Positions 10,903 to 24,500 of a stretch of DNA of 52,906 bases are shown one piece after another. The stretch is from positions 1 to 52,906 of the forward strand of contig WIXG01000465.1 in assembly GCA_009869945.1 (NCBI GenBank), given 5' to 3'. Source of the stretch: Mesaphorura yosii (Eukaryota > Arthropoda > Collembola > Poduromorpha > Tullbergiidae). Numbering within the stretch: position 1 is the first letter of the stretch; every line of letters starts with the position of its first letter. A model generated the notes under the pieces. The model was given only the letters and a program-made list of their open reading frames with translations. It had not been told where the DNA came from and did no database searches. A program made the position numbers and the translations under genes.

Positions 10903-12101
10903 ATGTGCCTATTTCCGTTCCTTTTGCCGGCTTTAATCTTCGCTTCTGTACTTGACTCCACATCCGGTGTGAGTGTCAGCGACGAACTCTACAAATACGA
11001 TCCACCGTTCTACCACACGCCGTACGCTCATCCAGATCCGCATTATCCATTCTTATACCCCGAGCCTCCACCAGACAACCACCTGCCAGAATACGCAGTC
11101 GAGCCACCGTTCTATCCTTCACCCCATTTTGACCCATACCCGCCATTGTCCGATGCGTTTCCTCCGCCTGATGAATACGAACAGGGCTTCATTCCGGTTG
11201 AGCCTGCTCCGCCAATCGAGACCCAAACACAAGCACCAGAACCGGACCCCGTGGCCGTTTTAGAGGTGACCACCAGCCAGCCTCAGCCTGAACCCCAGGC
11301 GACGACGACGCAGGCTCCATCGCCTCCGGTACAGCATTACATTTTCATCGACAAGCGAGGAAGAGGACGCGGAAGAAGCGGAAGACAGAGAACAAGACTC
11401 AGAGAGAGACAGGAGGAAGAGTATGGCCGGGACGAGGACGATGTTATTCGGTACTTGGTCAAGTATCAGCAGCCGACGATACAAGCTCCTCAGCCCATGA
11501 CAGAAGCAACTACGACAAGGAGTACAAGCACGACTTCCACCCCGCCTTTACTGCCTTCGCCAACGCCAACCTTTTCCGTGGCTCCAAACAATCCTCAGCC
11601 TGTATCCGAGTATAGGCTGCCGGTGCCACAATTCGATTCTCACTTTTCTCACCCGTACTCCGTTTTTTATCCACCGCCGCGTGCACATTATCCACATCCC
11701 GCACCGCATCCACACTCGCACCCGCATGGATTCTTGCCACCGGAGCCTGTCGTAGTCCATGCAGATGCTGGAGGGACCCCACACGGGGAACCGCAGCACG
11801 GTTCGGTTCCACTGCGGGATTACTCTTTCGCCTATTCTGTGAATGATCCTCATACGTTGGACCACAAATCAGCGCACGTAAGCATTTGCAATTCTAATTA
11901 ATGCCTTTTTTGGTGCGATAGTTTAAGTCTGTAAACGAATTATTTTGATTAATTGCTCAGGAGAGTCGTGAAGGAGGCCTTGTACAAGGCTCGTACAGCC
12001 TCTTGCAACCCGACGGCGTTCTGCGGACAGTGACTTACTCGGCGCACCCTGCGCACGGATTCCACGCTATCGTCAGCAACAGCCACGGCCCAGTGACATA
12101 A
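10903..12101 (+). CDS. RR-type (chitin-binding 4) cuticle protein with long Pro/Tyr-rich N-terminal region
   Basis: Exons 10903-11877 and 11961-12101 (GTAAGC/CTCAG, phase 0) encode 371 residues. A signal peptide covers about residues 1-22 (MCLFPFLLPALIFASVLDS). Residues 25-120 are rich in Pro, Tyr and His (PPFYHTPYAHPDPHYPF), followed by Gln/Pro/Thr linkers and a very basic stretch around 150-170 (RGRGRSGRQRTRLRERQ). The C-terminal 65 residues form the Rebers-Riddiford domain: YSFAYSVNDPHTLDHKSAH across the intron to GGLVQGSYSLLQPDG, LRTVTYSA and GFHAIV. Spacing and the H/G-rich flank suggest the RR-2 (hard cuticle) class. Such proteins bind chitin fibres in secreted cuticle. The long N-terminal part makes it bigger than most RR-2 proteins. 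Confidence 0.9.
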
Positions 12102-12142
12102 ACTAACGCCGAGGCTTAATAGTAACCTTAATCTAATTGCAG

Positions 12143-12148
12143 AATAAA
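12143..12148 (+). terminator. Polyadenylation signal of cuticle gene 1
   Basis: AATAAA lies 42 bases after the stop codon. Confidence 0.65.
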
Positions 12149-13499
12149 AGAATCACCAAGCAGAACATTGCATTAGCATAACATTAAACGGAGATGGGCG
12201 GAACGTCTTTTACTTTGTGTCTTTGGGTTGATTTTAATTAACATAGGAATTTATGACTTATGACTCACGGATCTCGAAATGCTGTAGTGGCAGAGGCGAT
12301 GGGCGGCTGAGCCATTGTCGTCATTGCATAATGCAATAGGTAAAATTCAAGGAATGAGTTATGAATTGCGGAGAGCGGAATTGAGTTGCGCAAGACTCGA
12401 AGCATTTACTCGCATTTCGCCATTCACTCAATTAGTTCAATTCACTCAAAGCCCCACAACTCCTTCTAATTTAATTGTTAATTGTTGCTCTCTGCTCTTG
12501 TAGTTGTTGATGAGTGCTCTGCTCATGATCGCGTGAAGCGGCGGCTGATTGTTGTTGACATTGATCCATTGATCGATCGACTCTCAGTGTCGGTCAGAAT
12601 TACGTGACACAGTTTCAGCGGAAAGACAGGACAGGACTGGAAACCGCCTCGCCTCAGCCCCAAACCACCAGTAACAGAACAGAAATTAAGTGATGATGAA
12701 TGCTACAGCGTGCAAGAATCAGTGCACAAGACAAGAAACGTCGAATGTGAGTCGAATAATGATTGTGCAATCTGCAGCGGCGATAAATTGGCGATGGCGA
12801 TTGTATCGATCGAGCAATAGCAAGAGGCAAGAGGCAAGTGAGGTAAATGAATAAATGTGAGGTATGAAATGAAACCTGTCATTAACCACATGCACTTGTG
12901 CAGTACTACCATTCGAATTCGCCAAGCAGTGCAGCGGAATGTTACAGATTCAATCAGCCACTCTCCTCCTTCTGCACTGTACTTACTTTGCACTTGTCAC
13001 TCTCAGTCTCGGTAGCCATTTACAACTCACACGTTTATTGCCTGTGTATTGTTGCTAATTGTTAATTTGATTTCGCCGCTCGCTTTTAATTAACGGGGTG
13101 CGTTGTCGTTGTCTTTGACCACAAAAAATACTGCCCCATTTACATAACATTTAATAACCACCAGTGGCAGAGCACTTCACTGTGGGCGCATGTGAGATGG
13201 TGATCTTGATGCTGATGCTGCGTCTGCGAGCCTGCGTTGACTGTGGATCATAAGTCAGTCAGTCAACTGGGCTGAGATTGTATTGCGTCTTGAACATGTA
13301 AATCTCATGTTTCATGTACGCTGTCATCCCAAACAGAAACAGAACAATTACACCATGATCGTCACACTGATATGAGAGCGATGGGCGATGAGAGCACAGT
13401 CACAACAATGCAATGACGGCAACGAGCCTTTGGGACACTGTTGAGAGATCTGATCCTGTGACGTGGCGCAATGAGCGAGTTCAGATGCCAGTGCCAAAG
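12149..13499. other. Intergenic region between the two cuticle genes
   Basis: No coding exon was recognised. It ends in the TATA box of the second cuticle gene and presumably carries its upstream control region. Confidence 0.55.
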
Positions 13500-13506
13500 T
13501 ATATAA
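13500..13506 (+). promoter_or_regulatory. TATA box of cuticle gene 2
   Basis: TATATAA about 113 bases upstream of the start codon, in a position matching that of cuticle gene 1. Confidence 0.65.
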
Positions 13507-13618
13507 ACCACCTCCGCCCAAGAAACCCAATTCCACTCCACGACAAGGCGTCTACGCCAACAATACAATTAATTGCCTGATATTGCGATCCGTGATTGTG
13601 ACTTGAATATCGTTTAGG

Positions 13619-15002
13619 ATGAAGGTAAGTCGCCAAGTCTCAGATTGCCCAAACTATGAGTGAAGTACGTCAGCAGTTCAGTGATTGTGACTTGACATCT
13701 GATTCTTCTCCAGTATTCTGCGTCTTTGGCCCTCTTCCTCATCGCACTCGCAGGCCTCGCCCGTTCCGGCGTTGCCCAGGCACAGCTGAACCCTGCCGGA
13801 GTGACCTTCACCTACTCCACACAACCCGCAGCCGCTGTAGTTGCGCAACCCGTTGCAGCGCCAGCGCCAATTGTCCAGGTAAGCCCAGCGTCGCCCGGAC
13901 ATGGTCCAAATATCGGACCACTGCGAATAGGCTCTAATTGCTCTAGGAATTCTGTAGTATCATCAGCCACACGCTCACGTGCAGTACCACACTCAGGTAG
14001 CACCGGCGCCATCCTTCGCCTATCAGCAGTTCAGAGTACTCTAATTAAACCCATTCTAGTTTAGCGTTTCCTGTCTCTCTCTCGACAACCTGACACACAA
14101 TCACAAATCACAACAGACAGTAACGACTTTAATTGACGTTGATTGTGATTGCAGGCCGTGGCTCCCACTCCTCTGCCAGTCTACACTCAAGCAGCGCCCG
14201 CCATCAAATTCCAACCACGACCCGTAAGTAATTAGCTCCTAAATTGGGCAAGAATAACTGGTAAATCAACTGTTATTCAACATGGCAGATTGCTTTCGCT
14301 CAGGCTCCAGTGATTAAAGCTGTAGCGCCAGCAGTTGCGGTGGCTCCAGTGAAGACTGTGGTCCCTGCTGCTGAACCGTTCGACCCGAACCCCCAGTACT
14401 CATACACTTATTCAGTGGCGGACTCAATCACCGGAGATGCAAAGACAGCTTCTGTACGTCCAGCGACAGGGATATCCACATTTTCAGAAGAAACCATATT
14501 TATTTACTTGTGATTATTTTGTGGCGCACAGGAGACTCGCGACGGCGGTGTGGTGAAGGGACACTACTCGCTAGTCGAACCGGACGGTGCCATCCGAACT
14601 GTGACTTACACCGCAGACCCCATCAACGGCTTCAACGCAGTGGTCGATCGGCAAGCACCAGCAGTGGCTGTGAAGGCAGTCGCTCCAGTTGTCAAAGCAG
14701 TCGCGCCTGCTCCAGTGGCCTACTTCCAGCCTCAGGCTCATGTAGTCAAGGCGGTCGCTCCTCAGCCGCACGTTGTAAAGGCCATAGCCCCTGCCCCGGT
14801 TGCAGTGCAGTACGCGCCACAGTACGCTCCGTTTCCTCAGTACGCCGCGGCTCCAGCCCCACCACCTCAATTCCTCCAGCAGCGCGTCGTCCAGGCTGTG
14901 GCTCCCGCTCCAGCTCCGCTTCCGGCATACGCTCCAGCGTACGCGGCCCAGGCGATCGTGAAGACAACGTTCGCCGCGCCTCACTCGACGTACTCTTACT
15001 GA
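13619..15002 (+). CDS. RR-2 type cuticle protein with Ala/Pro/Val-rich repeats
   Basis: Six exons, all phase 0: 13619-13624 (only ATG AAG), 13714-13878, 13958-14035, 14155-14223, 14289-14453 and 14532-15002, giving 317 residues. A two-codon first exon is a familiar feature of insect cuticle genes. The signal peptide is [20 protein letters not shown]. It is followed by repeats built from VAPAP, KAVAP and VVAQP motifs, typical of hard-cuticle proteins. The central Rebers-Riddiford domain reads [21 protein letters not shown], then [24 protein letters not shown] and GFNAVV. The Ala/Pro-rich repeats resume after it to the C-terminus (PHSTYSY). The domain is interrupted by an intron at the same place as in the upstream cuticle gene, so the two are probably tandem relatives. 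Expected role: chitin-binding structural protein of the exoskeleton. Confidence 0.9.
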
Positions 15003-15050
15003 GAACTTTTATAATTTTGTAATCTATGCATTTACTAAAAAATCTGTCTA

Positions 15051-15056
15051 ATTAAA
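15051..15056 (+). terminator. Polyadenylation signal (ATTAAA) of cuticle gene 2
   Basis: ATTAAA, the common variant hexamer, lies 49 bases after the stop codon. Confidence 0.5.
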
Positions 15057-18000
15057 GTCTGTCCGGCGACGTCTGCGTGCAGTATTCACGGCATTTCTCC
15101 AAGTGTAAACTTCTTTCTTTTGTTTCCCATGAGCTGGGATGTTATGGTACAGGACTTACGGAAAGTATTTGGTAATTACAGGCACCGCTCAGCTGAAACT
15201 TTGCAAATAAACGGACTGAGTGACACTTCCTATCTCCCATCTCAACACAGCATAGCTTCTTTACTGGGGTTTAGGCTTACAGCTCCTGGGAACTGGCAAA
15301 GCAAAAGTTCAACAACAAATCCCCAAACTTTTCACTACTACTTTCAAATCCTGCTTCATCCAAGCTTGGGAAAGTGAAATAAAAAGTGGGCAAGTAAAAA
15401 GCTTGGCTATCGAAGTTATTGTCGCCTTGGTTGACAAGGGACATTCAACAATGCTCATAAACGCGAGGAGAGGAGTCTGAATTCTGAATATCTGCCATTC
15501 AATCCTGCCAATCCGTTGTCCAGCATTTCAGCTAACAAATAGACAACAAACTAAAAGCTGGTTCATGATTCTGGTTTAATTAATGCAATTAAAATAATCA
15601 CGTACCCATTCCTTCACCCGAAATGAGCTCATTCGCGACGTGGTGTGATAAGGATGATTGGCATTCTTCGTTTCGAGCACGTGCCTCAGCACAGCAGTCG
15701 GCATAGGCAAATGAGTCGAGATAATTACGCCAGTGCACTGTTTACTTTGTTGCGCTGCGCTGCAACTGCAACCATTTGTCTCTCGTGACAGCGTTGGCAG
15801 ATAAAGTAACGTTCTTAGGTATTCTTTCCGCGTAGTTGAGCTCCGTGCCCATTGTGCGTTCATTTATTCATTTGCTGAATGAGAAATGAACACCGGCTCA
15901 ACGGCGACGGTGTGGTGGCCTGGTTGGCTGTCTCCAGTTGGCAACCCACTCCTCAAAGGCACAGGCAGTTGGAATCCTGGAAGCAGCACGCTCATCTTGG
16001 TGGTGGTTGCTGGTTTTTTGTGCTCATTTCTTGCAAAACTCTTCGATCCTCTCCGCTCTGCGGCTGTCATAATCTCATGAAAGTTTCAAGTTTCTACCCA
16101 ATTTTACGACCGCAACACACTCACGTCCGACCGACCAAAACCTGTGTAGCGGCAATTTGGTGGCACTGCACGGACCCGTCATTTGTTGAACAAGTCGCAA
16201 TTATCAACTTAGAAAGTGGTCTTAATGGATATTTAATGATCACTGCGCCATGCCACTCCAGAAATAGCATCATTCATTCCGTCTACTTCTTGTTGCCCCG
16301 AACCTGGACCAAGGAGCGGTACTTTGAAATCCAATCCAACTACAAGCATGCCGTGAGGCATGAGTAAATAATGGCCGCAGCCACAGCCACAAAAAATAAT
16401 AGCCAGTTAATTCAGAATGGTCATTCTGCAAGATATAAATTAATTCGTGATTCAGGAACGGGCGTGTGGGCATCCAGCAAGAGTTTCGTGAGGTTGGCAA
16501 ATGACGAGCGACTCGGTGGACGCAATGAATCGGAAGCTGTGTAAATATGACCTTTGCAGGACGCGAGGGCAGCCCCGATTTATGAGCTTAGTGCAAGCCA
16601 TAAAGACAGGAGTGGGCACACACTCGACAAGAGCCTCCATCAGGCAAAAAGCCTGTATAAAGAAGTCGAAAGCGGTAGCATGAGATGAAATATGAAGACC
16701 ACTGCTACACTACGCCACGCCTTGCTTATGCTTCGTCGGAATGCAGAGTCTTTAAGCCTGAGTGAAGCATAAATATTTGCTCAGGCAAGAGGCAAGACAG
16801 CGGACAGAGCCTGAGTTGAGTGGTTGGATGATGAAGATGGAACCGAACTGTCTAATGGGCTTTTACCAACTCACATCTTGTGCGATTTCCAGGCAAAGGC
16901 AGTCGAGTCGGAAAGGGAAAGGAAATAATTCTAAATTCTTGCAACATTCGCCACGCGAATTTAGATTTCTGTTCCATCTGGCATTGCACTGGATTGCTGC
17001 ATGTCCCTTACATTGCGATGGATTTGCACTTGCAGACTCTTAAAATTACCATTGCGCATTCGTCTGCTGGATTCTTCTGAAATCGATACCAATTAACTTA
17101 ATGCCTGTCGATGGCTGCTTGCGTCTAGCGCCTCGTGCCTCATCTCCATTCCAGGCTCGTCTCGCCCTCGTACATTTGTACTCGTGTTTGCTTACATCGG
17201 AAATGAAATGCTAATGCAATCGAATAAATACGCGCACGTCAGCATCTCGCCTCCTCATTGATGAGAGTATTCCCGATATAGATCATTTCCATTCATATGT
17301 GACATTCAGACACTCTGATATGAAAGACAAACGCATCGCGAAATCGCGATATGCGAAATCCCACATGGAATCGTGAAACGAGCAGCGAATTGAGTCACTC
17401 ATCGTTCCCACTTCATTAAGCATTACTCGCACGAACCAACTTATGTCTGCACTGGACAAATAAATCGGACAGCGAACGGGAAAAGAATTAAAAATGCAAA
17501 TTTTTGCAGGCCTGTCATGGGAAAGGAGAGAAGTAACTTTTCGGCTCATGAGAGCTTTTCCATGTCACATACACAAAGAATTGAGACTGGAGGAGTGCGC
17601 TGAATCTGAATACCAACTCCATAGAGCTTTTCTCAACGTGCGTCGTGGCAAAAAGTAGAAGGTCCGCGAGTCAAGGCTGGTATCAAGTATCGAATTCACC
17701 TGGAGCGACATTTAAAACTTGATGGTCTGAATCTCTGCGGGGCTCCGTCGCTTCGCAGCAACGGCTGGGCGTCGTGGGGAAGGAAGCCATTGCGCTGTGC
17801 CGTTAACGAGGATCATTTCATGCAGGAATGGAATTAAACACCACGTAATTAACGCCACCTCAACAACAGACAAGCGACCCAGTGAATGAGCAACGTGGGG
17901 GCCAGGGAGGCAGGCAGTGAAATTAAGCGCCATTCCAAGAGGAGCAGCATCTCTAAATGACGGCCGTCAAGGCATTAATTAGAAAAGAAAAGAAACGGCA

Positions 18001-21000
18001 ACTTTACTTTTTAATTACTTTCACGAAAACATCAACAGTCGAGTCAACAACACGCAATGCAATTCAATCACAGTAGCAGCAGAAGTAAAGGCGAAAGGGT
18101 GAAGCTGAAAATAGAAACAGGGTACAAAAGATTTCGATCCATCAAAACTTCATTGCGAAAAGCAAAACCAGCAATGTGAGGTTAGACAGAGGCAACGGTG
18201 GTGCTCTGGTGCTGGTTGCCGGCTGTCGATCCATCACTCGTGCCCCAGCGAACGCATTCAGACTGCTTTGCATTCCAATTTCTCGCTCGTCTCGCTTCCT
18301 GACTCTTCGTGAGCTCCGGAATTGGAATTGAGGCATCTGACGAACGTCAAATGCCAACACTCCTCGCAATTTCTCTTATTCCGGGTGCCGGGTCGCATAA
18401 ATCAAGAAATCAGCACAAATGAGCTGAATCCAATAAAACCCTTTCTCCTGGAGAGCAGTGCAGAGCGTCGGCGAAGCAGAAGTGGAATGTCATCTCCACC
18501 GGAAGCACTCACATTTCGCATTCCATTTGAAGAGAAAGACGCCTGGGCCTAATCTCCTCGCAGCGGAGATTGAGATCGAAATAATCTCCTCATCAGCCCA
18601 GCACCCCGGAACGGAAAGCGAGTGCAAGTCTTTTGTTCTTGAAATTATAGATGTGAAAGTTGGCCGAGTGCGGAATAAAAACTCGCTCCACTTTTCCTTT
18701 CTTTGCTCGCATATCCGTCCTGCTGGATGGGAGATGAGAAGGGAAGAATTTGCGCTAATTGCAAAGTTGAGCGAAATAGCGAAATTGGATTCCGGGGATT
18801 GGGTCTAATATGATTAAGCGAGAGAATCGAACCTCCAAGTTTGAGTGTGAGTGGATTTCCCAAACGTCTGCAATGAAATGTCAATCAGCATCAGTCCAAG
18901 TGCGTGAGTTGTTGACTCATTTCCTGTCTGATCATTTCATTTCTCTGCCTACGCCAACCCAATTAGGGCAATTAGTTCAATTGGATCCATCAACACGCTC
19001 GCCTCCGCAATTTCATCGCGAGACGAGGAGGCGGAGAGGCGTGGAACTTCCAAGAAAGCAGTCCTATCAGTAAAGTGGTAGAACGAAGCCCTTTTGTGAC
19101 GTCGCATTCAAAGGACGGATTATTGACAAAATACGAGCAGTTTCATGTGGGCTCCGCATAATTGAAACAAGAGCGCATGTTTGTGCCGGTTGTTTTGAAA
19201 CGGTGGCATTGAAGAACTTGATACCTGGCTTTCATCGTTTCATCCCGTCTCAGATCCCCCAATAGCAAATATACACGAGTGAATTTGAGGTGAGATGGCA
19301 CAAAGATCCATAAACACATAATACGAAAGCTCAATAAACAGTCGTCCCATGCCACAACAACCTTCCTCGGCATAAAATGAGAAAACGGGCGCACACAGAT
19401 GCCAGACTCATAAAATATGAACAATTCCACTAACATCTACAAACTCGTGGATCACATTTCATTCCGATTGAATGGCTGTCATCTCTCGCTCATCGGGCAT
19501 GTGAGACACGAATGAAACATCAATCTAAATCAAGAACGGATGCTGTGCTTCACTGCAGAAAAGCGATTGAGTTCACAGACGAGACAGAAACAGGGACATT
19601 TTCGGTCCTTCGTCGGGTTAACTGAGAAATGAAGTAATAAAGTGACTCTGAAGGTGAGGCGAGGCTGCGCCTGAAGTGTTAAGTGTTTCGCCTGCTTCTA
19701 TTGTCACCCGCCGTGCTCGCGTCTGAGTGACAAAAACAACTACTTGACGGCTGACAGGAATAATCTTCAAAGAAAATACAAAGCGTTCGCGCCCACTTGC
19801 TGGCTGGTCTGCTCCGTGCTCCCAAATCAGTGTACTGCACTGCTTGTGCTGTCCTATTGATCTTGCCCCGCACTGAAAAGAAGCTCCTGCAGTCGCTTTG
19901 TCTCGGGTCGAGTCGCGCCGTGTCTGTCACCTGCCAACTATGAACCATCAAAAAAGCTCACTCAATCCTAAAATGAGAAAATAATCTAAAAACCGCTAAA
20001 CTTTCACTTAAGTTTTGTGCAATTTTCTACAAAGCGAAAAATAAGAAAACGAGAGCGTCGTCGTCATCTCTTAACCTTTCCGAAGAACAACCACTCATGC
20101 GAACTGGCGGCACTGGAAACTTCGGAACTTAACTTAAGTTCACCTTTGCGATTTCCAGGCGAGTGCACAAGCAACCTTTCAGCTGCTGGGCCGCTTTCTT
20201 TGCGCGTGCTGTCTTCTTGTAAATGGGATCATAAAAATGCATGAGTCTAGTATTATTACATTTTCATCCATCCCATTTGCACTCGTGCAATTCATCCCGA
20301 CTCGTCTCGCCGTGGCATGGTTCCAGGCCCAAGCCAGTCGACTACACCACGTCTTATCGCGTTCCGGACGAAACCGGCGGAATGGCAAACGGAGTGAAGC
20401 TCTGCCTTAATGAGGAATGTGGCGTATCACGGTTGAATGCGAGCATTTTTAAAATTCATTTCTCTGCGCTCAACCTCATCTCGACCGAGCAATCAAAGGG
20501 AAAGCTGCCCGTAAACGACGTAATTTGTAACACGCGTAATCAACCGACACAATAAACAGCTTGCGCTCAATTTGTTGCCTCATTTTGCATCAAAAATTAA
20601 TTTTCCGTTGTGTTGTGGTCCGCGAATCCAATTTCATAAACTGTGACAAAGGGAAGCCTTTCCACTTTCTCTTTGAGAAGAGAAACAAACTGAAAAATGC
20701 AGAATGAAAATATGCTTTGTGTTTGGGCCGTGCGCAGAACGAAAATCGGGAGGTTGGGAAGAAATGCTACGTTTGAAGTGAAGTGAAATATGCGAGGACG
20801 ACGATTGAAAAGCGATGTTTCAATTAGTCGGCAGCCGGTATACAAAGCACGTCGGCGTCAAATCAACATTCCGAATCATTAATCAAATTCAGCATCGCCC
20901 CTCAAATTCACTGTATTGAATTTCTCCAGCCTCTCCCAGCACACGGCACAGAACACAGTGAAGGTGTTCCGGCACGCAGCAAAATCGGCATCACGCGTAC

Positions 21001-21523
21001 GACAGCCCTGTGGAAGCCAATTTGTGGAGAGTGCAAAGTCTGGTGCACATTTCTCATGTCGGCAGCACCAATCGACTCGACGCGACAGACGTGAAACGGA
21101 AATAAAAGACGTGCGCTCGGCTCTGTTGCTGTCTCTGTTTACTGTTTTGTTACTTAGCTTGCCTCGAAATGACACGTACATAATTTGAGATTCATATCGG
21201 CTGTCAGCTGAAAGGGCCCAAACACAAATGTCAACTTCCCGTCTATTTCTGCACAAAATTGAGCATTCTCAGAAGCAGTTATTGATTCCGTGTGAACGTC
21301 ATGAGTGGCAGCACCCAAGCGGGTGCTGCTGATGGAATGACTTCGCAAAGGTGTACTCCTTGCCAGCATAAATACTTTTGTATTCGATTTACAATTCACA
21401 AACAGGTGACGGTGACTTACATTAAACGTTTACATCACATTCGAAATCACAAAGATGCAATCCGCGTCAACAAAAAACATCTTCAGTTTAAGAGTGTACA
21501 CAATGTAAACACGCTCCTAAGAG
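15057..21523. other. Gene-poor region, 6.5 kb
   Basis: Only short open frames without domain-like composition occur here, and none pairs with plausible splice sites into a longer protein. No tRNA, rRNA, transposase-like protein or long terminal repeat was recognised. It may contain cuticle-gene or receptor-gene regulatory sequence, but nothing specific can be pointed to. Confidence 0.5.
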
Positions 21524-24500
21524 TTAGAGTTGAGTGACAACTTGCTTGTTGTCCCTGTCGTCCGCCTCTTCACACGCGCCTTGACATAAACGGCCGTGAC
21601 TGTGGCCGTGGCCTGAGCCGCGACCGTGACTCAGCACTGAGTCCAGGTTGGACTCGTCACAGTTCAGATGGTTCCGCTTTCTCGACGAATGGTTCTGGCG
21701 CAGACCGACCACCACCTGTGCACTCGTGTTCAGCTGCAGAAGCGTCGTCTGCTCCTCTCGCTTAGGCTTCTTGCTCGGCGTGTGAACAAGAAGCGTGGCT
21801 GTCCCCGACGTGGAGTTTGTACCTGTGGGCGATGCGGATATGTCCGTCGGAGTCATCGTGAGTCGGTTGCCGCCAGGGTTTGGATGGGTCGGTGTCATCA
21901 CGACGGTGGCCGTCGAGTAGGTCGTGTGTGCCCGTCCGTAGTGGGCTCCCGCGCGAAAGGAGGCTCCCGACCGCGCTTTGCCGCAGAAGAGAGTTCTCGA
22001 GAAAGCCCTGCGGAATTTCACCGACATGGCGTTGTACAGGATTGGATTGATGGCGCTGCAAACGCAAGAAGAAAGAAATTGCCTCAGATAGTTTCAGAGT
22101 TAACGAGCTTGGAACCAGAAATTGCTGGGAAGTAAAAATTGTGAATCATGGGAGCCCGAGCAGCGAAAGTTCTCACCTGCTCAATTACTAGACTCAAATA
22201 TGCAATAATGCAGTACAACAGTACACAAATCAGTATCAGGAGTGAACTCCAATTTATTCAATGGGCTCTTCGTGTGACGAATACGAAACAAGTGCAAACT
22301 TTAGGCTTCGCCGCGACACTTGAATGAGAACAAATTGCGAAACATAGTAACATTGCAGCGCCAACGTGCATGACACTCGATATTGGATGCAGTAGGTTCA
22401 GATTAAGGACGACATTTATTATTATTGCCCACGCAAATAAGAATCTACGACAATGCACAAGGCACTGAGAATCCCGAAGGTATGTGAATCACGAAACACG
22501 CGAAACATGCCAACTTGCGAAATGCCAGGCCTGGTTTCTCTGTGTAGTGGCCGATCCGACAGAAGAATGCGAATTAAATGTTTCGTGACACAATTGGCCT
22601 TACACCATGTTTCATGTTTCGTGTTCCGTGTCTCAAGTGTGACTGTGATTCAATTAGCGAAATTTATTGCTCGGCGACTCGACATGAATCAGTCAACGTG
22701 ATTTACGACACGTCACTCTACAAATCTCACTTCTACGTTCAGATCCCATTCCACGCCTGTCCACGCTACGAAGAAAAGGCCTTGAACTCTCCCGAGACGT
22801 TGGAAAGGGAAGCGTACCTGTTGATGTAGATGCAGGTCTTGACGAACATCAGGAACCAGAGGTCCATGAAAGTCTCCGCGCCAAACATCGTCGCGAAGGA
22901 GTTGTACACTAGCATTCCACGATAAGGGAGCCACAGCACGGCGAAGATGACGACAACCATGACCAGCATCTTCACCACCTACAAAATGAGGGAAAGAACA
23001 CAAGATTCAATTATTCAAGTACGGCGACAGCAGTGTCGTGCGTGGCAGGACGCCCACGGATACAAGTACTTATGTTAATGGCCGATGTGCGGCTGAACAT
23101 GACATTTGCATTTGAATGAGCTCATTCAGCCAGCACATCGGCTGCTTCCCTCCAGCACAGCACCCTCATTGAATCTGGATCGGAATGGAGGCGGCTGGAG
23201 ACTGGCGCCTTGCGGCAGCAATCGAATAAAGAACCGCTAATCACTCTCTCGGCAATAACACTCACGACAAGATACTCAAATGGCCAAGGACAACTATGCA
23301 GAAGCCAAAAATGCCAAACCACCAAGGCCAATGCGTGGAGCAGACCAGGCAAGGAGGGAATGAAATGGAGAAATGGAATGTTAAAGTAAATGGGCACATA
23401 ACTTCTAATCGTTTAGGAACACGTACGCATACGAAGAAAGTTTGTAAGCAGAACACCAACGCAGGATGGCTGTATCAACCGGGTCCTGATACCAAATGCA
23501 GCTGACTGACAGACGAGTGACCCAAATCGACTCGGCTCGGGTCTCGGATGAAAAATCACCAATCGCAATCTCATTACCCATTCCTGTCAGAAGACTTCTC
23601 GTGCATCTTCTTGCTTGGGATGGACGGACATTTCGGACCGGAGCAGGGAAAAAGAAGACAAGCTGCAGTTCTCCATTTCCACTTCCGTCCTCATTCAGCG
23701 CTCATCCGCGAACAAGACTTGCGAGAATCGTGGAGAATGAATCGAATCTAAAAATACTTGCTTCTTATTCTTCTTTCCCGGGGATGATGTATCATTTCAT
23801 GCCATTCGGATGTGAGATAATTGAATTCGACAGAAAGAATATCCAATAAACGCTTCAAAGAAAGTATTTGTCCTTTTGCCTTTCGCCATTCAAACGGAGC
23901 GTGATCCTAACTCTACTGCCTCGGCTCCATTGCAATGCATTTGTGTTGTGACAGTGAACGGAAGGAGTCCGGAGCCCTTCTTTGTGGCATACAAATTCCA
24001 GAAATCGATCCCACAATCTCATTTGTTACGGACTACGAAATATACGAACGAAATACGCAAGCAAAATTCAGGGAAATGAAGAAAGCCAACTCAAACTGGT
24101 GCAATTGACAAATGACTTCATTCCCGCCAGATAGACACAACAGAAATGAATGAACAATGAACGATGAAAAAGAGTTCACGAGGACAATGAACAACGAACA
24201 AAGAATACTATGAATTGGGAAGCCAAAGGCCCCTGCCTCTTTATAGTATCGCATATTAATTTCTCTGGTGAATAGTCGATGAGAGTCACTGACTCACAAA
24301 TGTACGAGTCGCATTAAAGCAAAAGCATAACAATTGTGTGATTGTGACTGTGCTTGGGGCATCGAGACTCACGTAGACCCTGGTTTCATAATTGACAAAG
24401 CGTGTTGGCAAACAGAAGGTATGAAGCAAAAGGCCTCCAGGTTCGGATTGATGTTTGGATTCTGCTGGAATTGAATCCAGGGAAAGAATCCGCAATTTTC

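Noticed and set aside
16500..21400. Several 60-160 codon open frames in the gene-poor region
   Set aside because: They lack plausible splice partners, domain-like sequence or nearby promoters, and their lengths are expected by chance in 6 kb.
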